Below, in pieces: positions 16,537 through 24,683 of a DNA stretch of 36,580 nucleotides. The stretch comes from JBBKWG01 sp037968835. GTDB taxonomy: Bacteria > Pseudomonadota > Alphaproteobacteria > Rhodobacterales > Rhodobacteraceae. The notes under the pieces are model-generated. The model did no database searches and was not told the DNA's origin. It worked only from the letters and a program-made list of their open reading frames with translations. Where the stretch lies: the NCBI GenBank assembly GCA_037968835.1, contig JBBKWG010000158.1, forward strand, positions 1-36,580. The letters run 5' to 3'. Positions within the stretch are counted from its first letter, which is position 1; the number at the start of each line of letters is the position of its first letter. A program made the translations under genes and the position numbers.

Positions 16537-18027
16537 TCAGTTGGCGAACCCCGTCAGGCGGGGGATCGTCATGGAAATAGCCGGGATGTAAGTGATCATA
16601 AAGATCACCAGCACCTCGACGGCGAGGAATGGCAATATCGCCTTGGCAATGGTTTCGACCCTTTCGCCAGACACGGAGGACGCGACGAACAATACCAGCC
16701 CCATCGGCGGCGTTGCCAGTCCGACGGTCAGGTTCACCGACATGATAATGGCAAAATGGATCGAGTCGACGCCCATCTCGACGAAAATCGGGCCAAGGAT
16801 CGGGCCGAGGATGATGATCGCGGGACCGGCATCGAGGAACATCCCGACGATGAACAGAAGGATGTTGATGAGGAACAGAAGGACCAGCGGGTTCTCACTG
16901 AGCGACAGGATGTATTCGGCCAGTATCTCGGGCGTGTGGGAAAGCGACACGACGGTCTTGAACGCCATCGCCGCGCCGACAAGCAAAAGGACCACCGCCG
17001 ACGTCGTCGCCGCGCGGCTGAGCACTTCGGGAAGATCGGCGAGCTTCATCGTGCCGAGTACGAAGAAGGCGACGATGACGGCGTAGAAGACGGCAACGGC
17101 TGCGGCCTCGGTCGGGGTAAAGACACCCAGAAGGATGCCACCAAGGATCAGGATCGGGGTTTGCAACGGCACCACCGCGCGCTTGGTGACGATGCGGAAA
17201 TCCGGATCGACCTTGGTGCGCAGGGCGATCAGCAGGACATGCGCGGCAAGGACTCCGACGGCGAATGTCGTCCAGACGATGGTGCTGCTTGATGCTTCGC
17301 CGCCGATGCCGGTCACGCCCCGGAAGATCGCAAAGAAAAGCCAGCCGATATTGAGGCGTAAAAGAACGAACGAGAACCAGTGCTCGCGCAGGGTGATGGT
17401 CTGGCCGCGCTTCACGATGCGCTCGGCCTTGGGCAGGTTGTACCGGTTGGCCATCAGCTTGACGACCAGCATCAACCCGACGCCGACAAGGATGCCGGGC
17501 ACGATCCCGGCAAGGAACAGGGCGGCGACCGATTCCCCCATGACATAGGCGTAGATGATCATGATGCCCGACGGCGGAATGATCGGACCGATCACCGACG
17601 ACGCGGCGGTGACGGCAGCCGCGAACCGGCGGGTATAGCCCTGGCGCACCATCGCGGGGATCAGCATCGAACCGAGCGCGGAGGTGTCCGCGACGGCCGA
17701 TCCGGACAGGCCCGCGAACAGCATCGAGGACAGGATATTGACGTGAGCCAGACCGCCGCGCAGGTGGCCCATCAGCGCTTGGCTGAATTCCACAAGACGG
17801 GTGGTGATGCCGCCCTTGTTCATCATCTCGCCCGCCAGCATGAAGAACGGAATCGCCATCAGCGGAAAACTGTCCATGCCGTTGTAAACGTTGCGGTAAA
17901 GCAGCGTGATGTCTTTTTCCTGACCGTTCATCCACAACAGGATGCCGGGCGCTGCGAGAAGGCCGAAGAACACCGGCAGGCCGATCATCAGGAAGACCAG
18001 AAAGACGGGCAGGAACCAGATCAGCAT
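16537..18027 (-). CDS. dctM: TRAP transporter large permease (DctM type)
   Basis: 496 residues, very hydrophobic, with about 12-13 membrane segments. Family motifs include PVFFGLLAAPG near the start, SFPLMAIPFFMLAGEMMNKGGIT, SGSAVADTSALGSMLIPAM, and IIPPSGIMIIYAYVMGESVAALFLAGIVPG. It is the sodium-coupled translocation subunit in the inner membrane. It is somewhat longer than the usual 425-430 residues; the extra length lies between about residues 205 and 275, in the middle of the protein. It starts 6 bases after the dctQ stop, so the two are co-translated. Confidence 0.93.
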   Translation of the reverse strand: MLIWFLPVFLVFLMIGLPVFFGLLAAPGILLWMNGQEKDITLLYRNVYNGMDSFPLMAIPFFMLAGEMMNKGGITTRLVEFSQALMGHLRGGLAHVNILSSMLFAGLSGSAVADTSALGSMLIPAMVRQGYTRRFAAAVTAASSVIGPIIPPSGIMIIYAYVMGESVAALFLAGIVPGILVGVGLMLVVKLMANRYNLPKAERIVKRGQTITLREHWFSFVLLRLNIGWLFFAIFRGVTGIGGEASSSTIVWTTFAVGVLAAHVLLIALRTKVDPDFRIVTKRAVVPLQTPILILGGILLGVFTPTEAAAVAVFYAVIVAFFVLGTMKLADLPEVLSRAATTSAVVLLLVGAAMAFKTVVSLSHTPEILAEYILSLSENPLVLLFLINILLFIVGMFLDAGPAIIILGPILGPIFVEMGVDSIHFAIIMSVNLTVGLATPPMGLVLFVASSVSGERVETIAKAILPFLAVEVLVIFMITYIPAISMTIPRLTGFAN

Positions 18028-18033
18028 GTCATC

Positions 18034-18627
18034 TCATTCCGCCATGATTTCTTCTTCGGGTGCAGCGAGCGGTTTCAATTCGTCGCCGTGTCCGAGGAGT
18101 TGAATGATAGAGCGCAGGATCAGTTCGATATTGACGATGAATAAAAGCGTGACGCCGACCAGCAGCGACATGAGCGCCCACGATTTCGGGATCCGGTACC
18201 ACTCGCTGAAGTCGAGTGCTGTCGGCAAATAGAGCGAAGCGGTCTTGAACCTGCCGCCGAAGCCCGTGACCTCGGCCCAGCCGATCTGGATGGCCATGTA
18301 GAGCACGCCGAGCGAGATGAAGAGCAGAAACAGCGAGATCAGCGCGCCGAGCGTGCGCGGCAACATCTGAATAACCATGTCGATGGAGACGAAACCGCCA
18401 CGACGGAACGCCATCGGGGCCATGAGGCCGGTCAGCCACAACATCATGAAGCGCGCGGCTTCGTCCGGCCAGGGTTGGGCGTTGTTGAGGACGTAGCGGA
18501 AGAAGACCTGGATCAGGATCGCGATGACCATCAGGGCAATGGCCACGATCGAGATCCACCGACCGATCGGCAGAACTATATCGTTCCATTTCTGGAAGGG
18601 CCACAACAGCCCGTTAAGCAGCGCCAT
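18034..18627 (-). CDS. dctQ: TRAP transporter small permease (DctQ type)
   Basis: 197 residues with four membrane segments. The family signature FRYVLNNAQPWPDEAARFMMLW follows the first segment, and RRGGFVSIDMV lies before the third. Cytosolic C-terminal tail rich in Glu. It forms the membrane complex with DctM. It lies between the flavin reductase gene (61-base gap upstream on the minus strand) and dctM, which ties the transporter to the oxygenase genes in one transcription unit. Confidence 0.92.
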   Translation of the reverse strand: MALLNGLLWPFQKWNDIVLPIGRWISIVAIALMVIAILIQVFFRYVLNNAQPWPDEAARFMMLWLTGLMAPMAFRRGGFVSIDMVIQMLPRTLGALISLFLLFISLGVLYMAIQIGWAEVTGFGGRFKTASLYLPTALDFSEWYRIPKSWALMSLLVGVTLLFIVNIELILRSIIQLLGHGDELKPLAAPEEEIMAE

Positions 18628-18688
18628 CGCGCCTATCCTCCCTGTCGGCCCCGATTTTTGTTGTGGGGCCTGCGATCACTGTCGGGCC

Positions 18689-19183
18689 TTAGCCGACGTC
18701 TGTAAAGCGTCCGTACGTGCCCCTTGAAAACAGAAGCGGCGTGCCTTCGGTCATGGTGGCGGCGGTTACGAGACCGACGATGATAGCATGATCGCCACCG
18801 TCGTGGATCGCGTGCCGCACGCATTCAAACCGGGCCAGGCAGCCGTCGATGAGTGGCACGCCGTTTGCGCTGTCATGCCACTCGAAACCGTCGAAGCCTT
18901 CGCCCTCGCGCGCGAAACCGTTGCAGATCGGGTGTTGATGATCGCCAAGCACGTGGATGGCGAAATGCTCGGCCGACTCGAACGCCGCAAATCGGCGCGA
19001 GGCGCGGGCCGGGGACCACAGCACCAGCGGCGGGTCGAGCGATACGGCGGCAAAACTGTTGGCGGTGATGCCAAGCGGACCCTCGGACGTCCGGCAGGTC
19101 ACGACCGTCACGCCCGTCGCGAATTGACCCAGAGCATTGCGAAAGGCGCGTGCAGTGTCGGGGCCGGGGGTGAAACGGGTCAT
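18689..19183 (-). CDS. Flavin reductase (FMN-binding split-barrel, HpaC/SsuE-like partner)
   Basis: 164 residues from the ATG at 19183, which has GGAGGA about 10 bases upstream; the frame is open to 19216 but without a site. It is the flavin-reductase-like domain: ALGQFATGVTVVTCR, GITANSFAAVSLDPPLVLWSP and the conserved GDH in HVLGDHQHP, then CRARFECV-like and GDHAIIVGLV segments. Such enzymes reduce FMN or FAD with NAD(P)H and hand the reduced flavin to a separate monooxygenase. The partner is very likely the LLM monooxygenase encoded two genes upstream in the same operon. It starts 26 bases after the aldo/keto reductase stop. Confidence 0.9.
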   Translation of the reverse strand: MTRFTPGPDTARAFRNALGQFATGVTVVTCRTSEGPLGITANSFAAVSLDPPLVLWSPARASRRFAAFESAEHFAIHVLGDHQHPICNGFAREGEGFDGFEWHDSANGVPLIDGCLARFECVRHAIHDGGDHAIIVGLVTAATMTEGTPLLFSRGTYGRFTDVG

Positions 19184-19208
19184 GGTCGCGTATCCTCCGT
19201 CGGGCATT

Positions 19209-20111
19209 TCATGCAACCTCGTGGCCGAGAGAAGCGGTGTAAAGCTCGAACCACAATTGTCGGTCCATCGGCAGGTCGATGGCCTGGCTGAAGGCCTTTA
19301 TGCGCGAAATCTTGTTGGTTCCCATGACCGGCAGAATGCCCGCCGGATGATGCAGCAGCCACGAAATCGCGACCGCCGACACATCGACCGAGTGCCGCTG
19401 CGCGATCCGCACCATCATCGTGTGCAGCTTGCGCTGAACCTCGGAGCGGCCACTGACCAGCGCGCCGCCGCCAAGCGGAGACCATGCCATCGGATGGATG
19501 CCCTTTTCCTGGAGCGACGCGATGTCGCCGTTGGTAAAGGCATCGAGCGCGCTGAGGCTGAGTTCGATCTGGTTGGTCGCCAGCGGCGTTTTCATCGCCG
19601 ATTGAAGCAGGGACCAGTCCCAGGGGCGGAAGTTCGACACGCCGACGGCGCGGACCTTGCCCGAGGCAACGGCATCGTCCAGCGCCTGCCCGGTCTCGGC
19701 ATGGTCCATCAACGGATCGGGGCGATGGATAAGCATGAGGTCCAGATAATCGGTGCCGAGATCGGCGAGCGACTGGTCGATGCTGGCAGCGATATGCCTG
19801 GCCGACGTGTCGTAGTGCTTGACGCGACGGTCGGCGTATCGACCCACCGGTGCGACGATATCGCATTTCGAAATCAGTTCGATCTGCTCGCGCAAGCCTT
19901 TGTTTTCTTTCAGGCATTCGCCAAGAAGCGCCTCGGCGGTATAGCCACCGTAGATATCGGCCTGGTCGATGGTGGTGATACCCTGTTCCAGACAGGCGTC
20001 GATCTTGGCGCGGATGTGGGTGGTCGAGGTGTCCTTGTCGTCACCCACGCGCCACATGCCATAGACGATGCGGCTGACCTGAACGCCGCCGGGAAGTTCG
20101 ATGCGCTCCAT
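19209..20111 (-). CDS. Aldo/keto reductase
   Basis: 300 residues, a single TIM barrel. The catalytic tetrad is intact: Asp49 and Tyr54 in IDQADIYGG, Lys82 in LISKCD, His129 in LIHRPDP. Similar to the YdhF-type bacterial reductases. It would reduce an aldehyde or ketone with NADPH, or run the reverse reaction; here presumably on an aldehyde made by the operon's oxygenase. The start ATG shares one base with the stop of the monooxygenase gene (TGATG), a sign of translational coupling. GGGAGAACG lies upstream as ribosome site. Confidence 0.92.
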   Translation of the reverse strand: MERIELPGGVQVSRIVYGMWRVGDDKDTSTTHIRAKIDACLEQGITTIDQADIYGGYTAEALLGECLKENKGLREQIELISKCDIVAPVGRYADRRVKHYDTSARHIAASIDQSLADLGTDYLDLMLIHRPDPLMDHAETGQALDDAVASGKVRAVGVSNFRPWDWSLLQSAMKTPLATNQIELSLSALDAFTNGDIASLQEKGIHPMAWSPLGGGALVSGRSEVQRKLHTMMVRIAQRHSVDVSAVAISWLLHHPAGILPVMGTNKISRIKAFSQAIDLPMDRQLWFELYTASLGHEVA

Positions 20112-21268
20112 CAACTGCGTTCTCCCACGCCCAAGGGGGTTGCCGGGATGGCGTCGGGAACCCGGCCATAAGCAGCTGGCAGCGAGCAGGTCTTGATCTG
20201 CGGCAGCACGCGGGTTCCGAACGAAATGCATTCGTCGATATGCGGATAACCCGAGAAGATGAACGCGCGGATGCCCATTTTCCGGTATTCCTCGATCTCG
20301 CTCAGAACCTGATCGGTCGAACCGACGAGTGCCGCACCGCACCCCGAACGGGCGCGTCCGACGCCGGTCCACAGATGCGGTTCGATATAGCCGAATTTGT
20401 CGGCCAGTTCGCGGGCCTTGGCCTGATGGCTGACGCCGAGGCTGATGCTGTCATGGGCGCGGTCGCGGATCAGTTTGCCGTATTCGTCATCGAGCTTGCT
20501 GACCAGATGTTCGGCGTATTCCTTGGCTTCGGCTTCGGTATCGCGAACGATCATGTGGACGCGCAAGCCATAGTCCAGCGTCCGGTCGTATTTCGCGGCG
20601 ACCGCGTGGGCGTCCTTCATGCGCTGGGCAATCTGTTCCTTCGGCTCGGGCCACATCAGGTAGACGTCGCAATGCTGACCGCAAAGATCGAGCGCGGCGG
20701 GGGAATAGCCGCCGAAATACATCAGCGGGCCGCCGTTCTGCTGATAGGGTTTGGCGGGATCGGTCGGGACGTTCTCGAAATTATAGACCTCGCCCTGATA
20801 ATTGATCGTCTCCTGCGTCCACGCCTGACGCAGGATTTCGACAACTTCGCGCGAGCGCTGGTAGCGGAAATCCGAGTCGGCCTTTTCGCCGGGGAAGTCG
20901 GACGAGATTATGTTGATCGTCAACCGCCCCTTCAGCATGTGATCGAGTGTCGCGATGGTGCGAGCCAGCATGATCGGTTGCATCTCGCCGCAGCGCACGG
21001 CGGCCAGCATGTTGATTTTTTCGGTGAGCGGCGCGCAGCCGGCGACGAAGCTGAGCGTGTCCTGCCCGACCTGATAGGATGAGGGGCACAGGATATTGCG
21101 GAAGCCCTGCTTTTCGGCTTCGAGCAGGATGTCGCGGCAATGCTCCCAGCTTGAGCGCAACGCGCCATCGGGCACGCCAAGATAGGCGTAGTCGTCCGAG
21201 CACAAGGCCGAGAACCAACTTACCTCCACCGCGTCGAGATCGGCTGAGGTGACGGGAACGACGGTCAT
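20111..21268 (-). CDS. LLM-class flavin-dependent monooxygenase (SsuD-like)
   Basis: 385 residues from the ATG at 21268, preceded by AGGAAG. It has the bacterial luciferase-like TIM barrel: SSYQVGQDTLSFVAG, AAVRCGEMQPIMLARTIATLDHMLKGR, INIISSDFPGEKADSDFRYQRSREVVEILRQAW and GPLMYFGGYSPAA, typical of the alkanesulfonate monooxygenase branch. It uses reduced FMN from a separate reductase to oxygenate a small organic compound. Relatives act on sulfonates, sulfones, amino-acetates and N-methyl-pyridinium acids (TgnB of trigonelline breakdown), so the substrate is open. It is the first gene of the minus-strand operon and faces the GntR gene across the operator region. Confidence 0.9.
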   Translation of the reverse strand: MTVVPVTSADLDAVEVSWFSALCSDDYAYLGVPDGALRSSWEHCRDILLEAEKQGFRNILCPSSYQVGQDTLSFVAGCAPLTEKINMLAAVRCGEMQPIMLARTIATLDHMLKGRLTINIISSDFPGEKADSDFRYQRSREVVEILRQAWTQETINYQGEVYNFENVPTDPAKPYQQNGGPLMYFGGYSPAALDLCGQHCDVYLMWPEPKEQIAQRMKDAHAVAAKYDRTLDYGLRVHMIVRDTEAEAKEYAEHLVSKLDDEYGKLIRDRAHDSISLGVSHQAKARELADKFGYIEPHLWTGVGRARSGCGAALVGSTDQVLSEIEEYRKMGIRAFIFSGYPHIDECISFGTRVLPQIKTCSLPAAYGRVPDAIPATPLGVGERS

Positions 21269-21314
21269 TGCGAATCTTCCTGAGCGATGCGATTTCCACT
21301 TGCGTAACATTTGC

Positions 21315-21341
21315 ATTGATGTGCATCAATAGTGTATCAAT
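21315..21341. promoter_or_regulatory. Probable GntR operator: palindrome plus tandem repeat
   Basis: The 89-base gap between the divergent monooxygenase and GntR genes contains the palindrome ATTGATG-TG-CATCAAT (21315-21330). Overlapping it are two tandem 11-base copies of (T/A)GTG(C/T)ATCAAT at 21320-21330 and 21331-21341. An 11-base period places both on one face of the helix. A site here could control both arms together. Confidence 0.65.
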
Positions 21342-21357
21342 TTTTTCGCGGGCGATA

Positions 21358-22062
21358 ATGGTTGCCACATCCACTGCACTCCCGATTTACGTCCGGACCG
21401 CCGAATTGCTGATCCGCGAGATCGCTTCGGGGCGGTTGGCGGACGGCGCGCGTCTGCCTCCCGAGCGCAATATGGCCGTGGACATGGGCATTTCGGTCGG
21501 CACATTGCGCAAGGCGCTCGACGATCTGACGACAAAGGGGCTGCTTGAGCGGCGACAGGGTTCGGGCAATTACGTGTGCCATCGACCCGAGGCCGCGGGC
21601 GTCTATGCCTTTTTCCGGCTGGAGCGTGTCGAGGGCGGGGGACTTCCGACCGCCGAAATCCTCGATGTGACGACGATGGAAAAACCCGCCGATCTGCCGG
21701 AATTCGGTCGCGCATCCTTCGGGCACCGGATCCGGCGGTTGCGCCGTTTGTCAGGCGTGCCCGCCGCACTGGAGGAAATCTGGCTGGACGGAAGCTGGGC
21801 GAAGATCTTGCGCCGCACCGATCTGAGCGAGTCACTTTACCTTTACTATCGCAAGGCACTGGGTCTGTGGATCGAGCGTGCGGAGGATCGCATCGGCGTC
21901 GGTCGGGTGCCGGAGTGGCGGCAGGAAGCGTTCGCTCAACCCGTCGGCGCGGTCTGCGGATACATCGAACGCTGGGGACGCACGCCGGAAGGCGACGTGG
22001 CGGAATATTCGCGCACCTGGTTCGATCCGGACAAGGTGCGCTACGTGACGCGCATGAAATGA
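21358..22062 (+). CDS. GntR-family transcriptional regulator, HutC/UTRA subfamily
   Basis: 234 residues from the ATG at 21358. N-terminal winged helix-turn-helix about 10-75: IYVRTAELLIREIASGRLADGARLPPERNMAVDMGISVGTLRKALDDL and QGSGNYV, a textbook GntR domain. The remainder (about 85-230) is a UTRA ligand-binding domain (EEIWLDGSW, SLYLYYRKALGLWIERAEDRI, AEYSRTWFDPDKVRYV). It probably represses the two flanking operons and is released by a pathway metabolite. The frame extends to 21268 but the extra part overlaps the operator and has no ribosome site. It is followed after 8 bases by the Gfo/Idh gene, so it is co-transcribed with the plus arm. Confidence 0.92.
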   Translation: MVATSTALPIYVRTAELLIREIASGRLADGARLPPERNMAVDMGISVGTLRKALDDLTTKGLLERRQGSGNYVCHRPEAAGVYAFFRLERVEGGGLPTAEILDVTTMEKPADLPEFGRASFGHRIRRLRRLSGVPAALEEIWLDGSWAKILRRTDLSESLYLYYRKALGLWIERAEDRIGVGRVPEWRQEAFAQPVGAVCGYIERWGRTPEGDVAEYSRTWFDPDKVRYVTRMK

Positions 22063-22070
22063 GGGACTGA

Positions 22071-23222
22071 ATGTCGCAAATTGTAAACTACGGAATCATC
22101 GGTTGCGGGATGATGGGGCAGGAACACCTGCGCAACATCGCGCTTTTGCCGGGTGCACGCGTGGCGGTGATCTATGAACCCGACGAACTGATGGCCAATG
22201 CCGCGAAAGCCATCGCGCCGAATGCCAAACTGGTCGGGTCGCTGGAAGATCTGTTGTCGTTCGAGCCGCTCGATTGCCTGGTGGTGGTGTCGCCCAACCA
22301 CATGCATGTCAGCCAGTTCGAGATGATCGCCGCGCGTCGGCCGCTGCCGCTTCTGATCGAAAAGCCGCTTTACACCGATGCTGCCGATGCTCCGCGCATC
22401 GCCGCGCTTGGCGACAGTTATCCGGCGCCGATCTGGGTCGCGATGGAATACCGCTATATGCCGCCGATCCAGACCTTCATCGACCAGGTGCAGACAGCGA
22501 CCGGCGGGCCGACGATGCTGACGATCCGCGAACACCGGTTTCCGTTCCTCAACAAGGTCGGCGACTGGAACCGGTTCAATCGCTACACCGGCGGCACGCT
22601 GGTCGAGAAGTGCTGCCATTTCTTCGATCTGATGCGGTTGATCCTTGGCGCTGAACCCGTGCGCGTCGTCGCCTCGGCTGGGCAGGAAGTGAACCACAAG
22701 AGCGAACTTTACGGCGACGAAACGCCGGACGTGTGGGACAGCGCTTACGTGATCGTCGATTTCGACAGCGGCGCGCGGGCGATGCTGGAACTTTGCATGT
22801 ATGCCGAAGGCTCGACCTACCAGGAGGAAATCTCGGCCGTGGGCCCCGCCGGAAAAATCGAAGCCTTCGTGCCCGGTCCCGGACGGTTTTGGCCGACCCA
22901 TCTTGGCGCGGCCCCGGTGCCCAAGGTCCTGGTGTCGCCGCGCGCGCCCAAGGGGCCGATGGCTGTCGATATCCCAGTCGATCCCATCATCCTGGACGCA
23001 GGCGATCACAATGGTTCCACCTTCTACCAGCATGTGCGGTTTCTTGAGCTTGTCCGTTCGGGCGGCTTGGCCGAGGTCACGCTGGACGACGGTGCGCGCG
23101 CTGTTGCACTTGGGTTGGCCGCACAGGCGGCAGCGATGAGCGGCGAAGCGGTGCATCTCGACCGCGCCACGCCGTTTCCAGACGGGCGGATGTCGCGGGA
23201 AGGCGCGATGCGGCGGGCCTGA
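22071..23222 (+). CDS. Gfo/Idh/MocA-family oxidoreductase
   Basis: 383 residues. N-terminal Rossmann domain with YGIIGCGMMGQEHL (about 7-20) for NAD(P), then the conserved EKP motif in LLIEKPLYTD (near residue 99) and a C-terminal alpha/beta domain containing GGTLVEKCCHFFDLMRLI, the catalytic His/Asp pair region of the family. It oxidises or reduces a polyol, sugar-like or other hydroxy-acid substrate; the family is too broad to name it. GAGGGA precedes the ATG. It is the first enzyme of the plus arm behind gntR. Confidence 0.9.
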   Translation: MSQIVNYGIIGCGMMGQEHLRNIALLPGARVAVIYEPDELMANAAKAIAPNAKLVGSLEDLLSFEPLDCLVVVSPNHMHVSQFEMIAARRPLPLLIEKPLYTDAADAPRIAALGDSYPAPIWVAMEYRYMPPIQTFIDQVQTATGGPTMLTIREHRFPFLNKVGDWNRFNRYTGGTLVEKCCHFFDLMRLILGAEPVRVVASAGQEVNHKSELYGDETPDVWDSAYVIVDFDSGARAMLELCMYAEGSTYQEEISAVGPAGKIEAFVPGPGRFWPTHLGAAPVPKVLVSPRAPKGPMAVDIPVDPIILDAGDHNGSTFYQHVRFLELVRSGGLAEVTLDDGARAVALGLAAQAAAMSGEAVHLDRATPFPDGRMSREGAMRRA

Positions 23223-23261
23223 AGCCGGACAGTCGGTGCGTCACTCAGGGGAGAGGCGCAC

Positions 23262-24407
23262 ATGGCCACCGAAACGCTTCGGGCCGTTCTGCAACCGATC
23301 GAACACGCCCACGGGCTGCCGAACGATCACTATACGTCGGACGAGACCTTCGCCGCCGAGCGGGACCCGCTCTGGTTTGCGACGTGGGCCGGAATTTGCG
23401 TGGCCTCGGACATGCCTGAAACCGGCGATGCCCGACCGCTCGATTTCCTTGGCGTTCCGCTGTTTGTAATGCGTGGCCGCGACGGGGCGATCCGGGTTTT
23501 CCAGAACGTCTGCCGCCATCGTGGCATGATCCTTGTAACCGAACCGCGAAAGATCGAGGGCGCGATCCGATGCCCCTATCATTCGTGGTGCTATAGCCAC
23601 GAGGGCCGGCTTGTCGCGACGCCCCATGTCGGCGGCCCCGGCCATAATGCTCATCCCGATATCAGGCGCGACGAACTCGGTCTGATCGAGGTGCGTTCCC
23701 ACGTCTGGATGGGTGTCGTTTTCATCAACCTGTCAGGGAACGCGCCCGATTTTGCCGACCACCACGCCGACCTGATCGCGCGGTGGGCCGAATTCGATGT
23801 GCCGCTTTATCACGGCGGGAAAGACAGCACGTTCCAACTGGATTGCCGCACGAACTGGAAGCTCGCGGTCGAGAATTACTGCGAAAGCTATCATCTGCCG
23901 TGGGTGCATCCGGGCCTGAACAGCTATTCGCGGCTGGAGGATCACCATCACATCGAGGAACCGGGCAAGTTTTCGGGGCAGGGCACCGAGGTTTACCGCC
24001 AGATCAAGGGCGACGACGGCGTGACATTTCCCGATTTCCCGGGTCTGTCCGCGAAGTGGGACGCGGCAGGCGAATACATCACCGTCACTCCGAACGTGAT
24101 GTTCGGCGTGCAGCGCGACCACGTTTTCGCGATCATCCTTGAACCCAGGGGACCGCGCCGCACGATCGAGCATATCCACCTGTTTTACGCCGCGCCCGAT
24201 ACGTCGGTCAGCCTGCGCGCCAGGAATACGGCGCAATGGAAGGTGGTGTTCGAGGAGGACATTGGCGTCGTCGAAGGTATGCAGATCGCGCGCGGTGCGC
24301 CGGGCTTCGACGGGGGGCGGTTTTCGCCGGCGATGGACGGACCGACCCATCTGTTTCACCGTTGGGTCGCGCACCGCATGATCGGTGACGCGATGGCGGC
24401 CGAATAG
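23262..24407 (+). CDS. Rieske non-heme iron oxygenase, alpha subunit, quaternary-amine type
   Basis: 381 residues. The Rieske centre is Cys84-x-His86 and Cys104-x2-His107. The catalytic iron ligands His211 and His216 lie in NWKLAVENYCESYHLPWVHP, and a further acidic ligand is expected in VFEEDIGVVEGMQ. The residue aligned to the Asp that bridges electron flow in naphthalene dioxygenase is Glu208 here. The same change is known in carnitine oxygenase CntA and glycine-betaine monooxygenase GbcA. This supports an N-demethylation or related attack on a methylated nitrogen. The partner reductase is not in the window. GGGGAGAGG precedes the start; a 39-base gap follows the Gfo/Idh gene. Confidence 0.93.
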   Translation: MATETLRAVLQPIEHAHGLPNDHYTSDETFAAERDPLWFATWAGICVASDMPETGDARPLDFLGVPLFVMRGRDGAIRVFQNVCRHRGMILVTEPRKIEGAIRCPYHSWCYSHEGRLVATPHVGGPGHNAHPDIRRDELGLIEVRSHVWMGVVFINLSGNAPDFADHHADLIARWAEFDVPLYHGGKDSTFQLDCRTNWKLAVENYCESYHLPWVHPGLNSYSRLEDHHHIEEPGKFSGQGTEVYRQIKGDDGVTFPDFPGLSAKWDAAGEYITVTPNVMFGVQRDHVFAIILEPRGPRRTIEHIHLFYAAPDTSVSLRARNTAQWKVVFEEDIGVVEGMQIARGAPGFDGGRFSPAMDGPTHLFHRWVAHRMIGDAMAAE

Positions 24408-24415
24408 GAACGCAT

Positions 24416-24652
24416 GTGACAAACCCAACCGGCGATCTGAACGAGCGACTTCTGTTGGCGCACGCCGAGGCGGATTGCGATCGGCTGGTCTCGCTTTACC
24501 GCGAGGCCGCAGACCGGGCCGAGGCAGCGGGCGATCTGGACCGGGGGTGCTATTTTCTGACACACGCGTGGATTTTCGCGCTGGAAACTGCCCGCCCTGA
24601 AGCCGCGACGTTGAAAGCGCGACTTGTGGCGCACGGACGGGATACGGAATGA
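24416..24652 (+). CDS. Small alanine-rich helical protein of unknown function
   Basis: 78 residues, begun at a GTG at 24416 with TAGGAA five to ten bases upstream; the ATG two bases earlier is in another frame and stops at once. It is predicted helical, with a TPR-like pair: LLLAHAEADCDRLVSLYREAADRAEAAG and CYFLTHAWIFALETARPEAATLKARLVAHG. No signal peptide or membrane segment. It sits 8 bases after the Rieske gene and 31 before the FAD/GcvT gene, so it is in the operon. I do not recognise a named family; it may be an accessory or assembly subunit of one of its neighbours. Confidence 0.75.
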   Translation: MTNPTGDLNERLLLAHAEADCDRLVSLYREAADRAEAAGDLDRGCYFLTHAWIFALETARPEAATLKARLVAHGRDTE

Positions 24653-24683
24653 TCCGGAATTTGGAATTGAGGAAGGTAACGAC

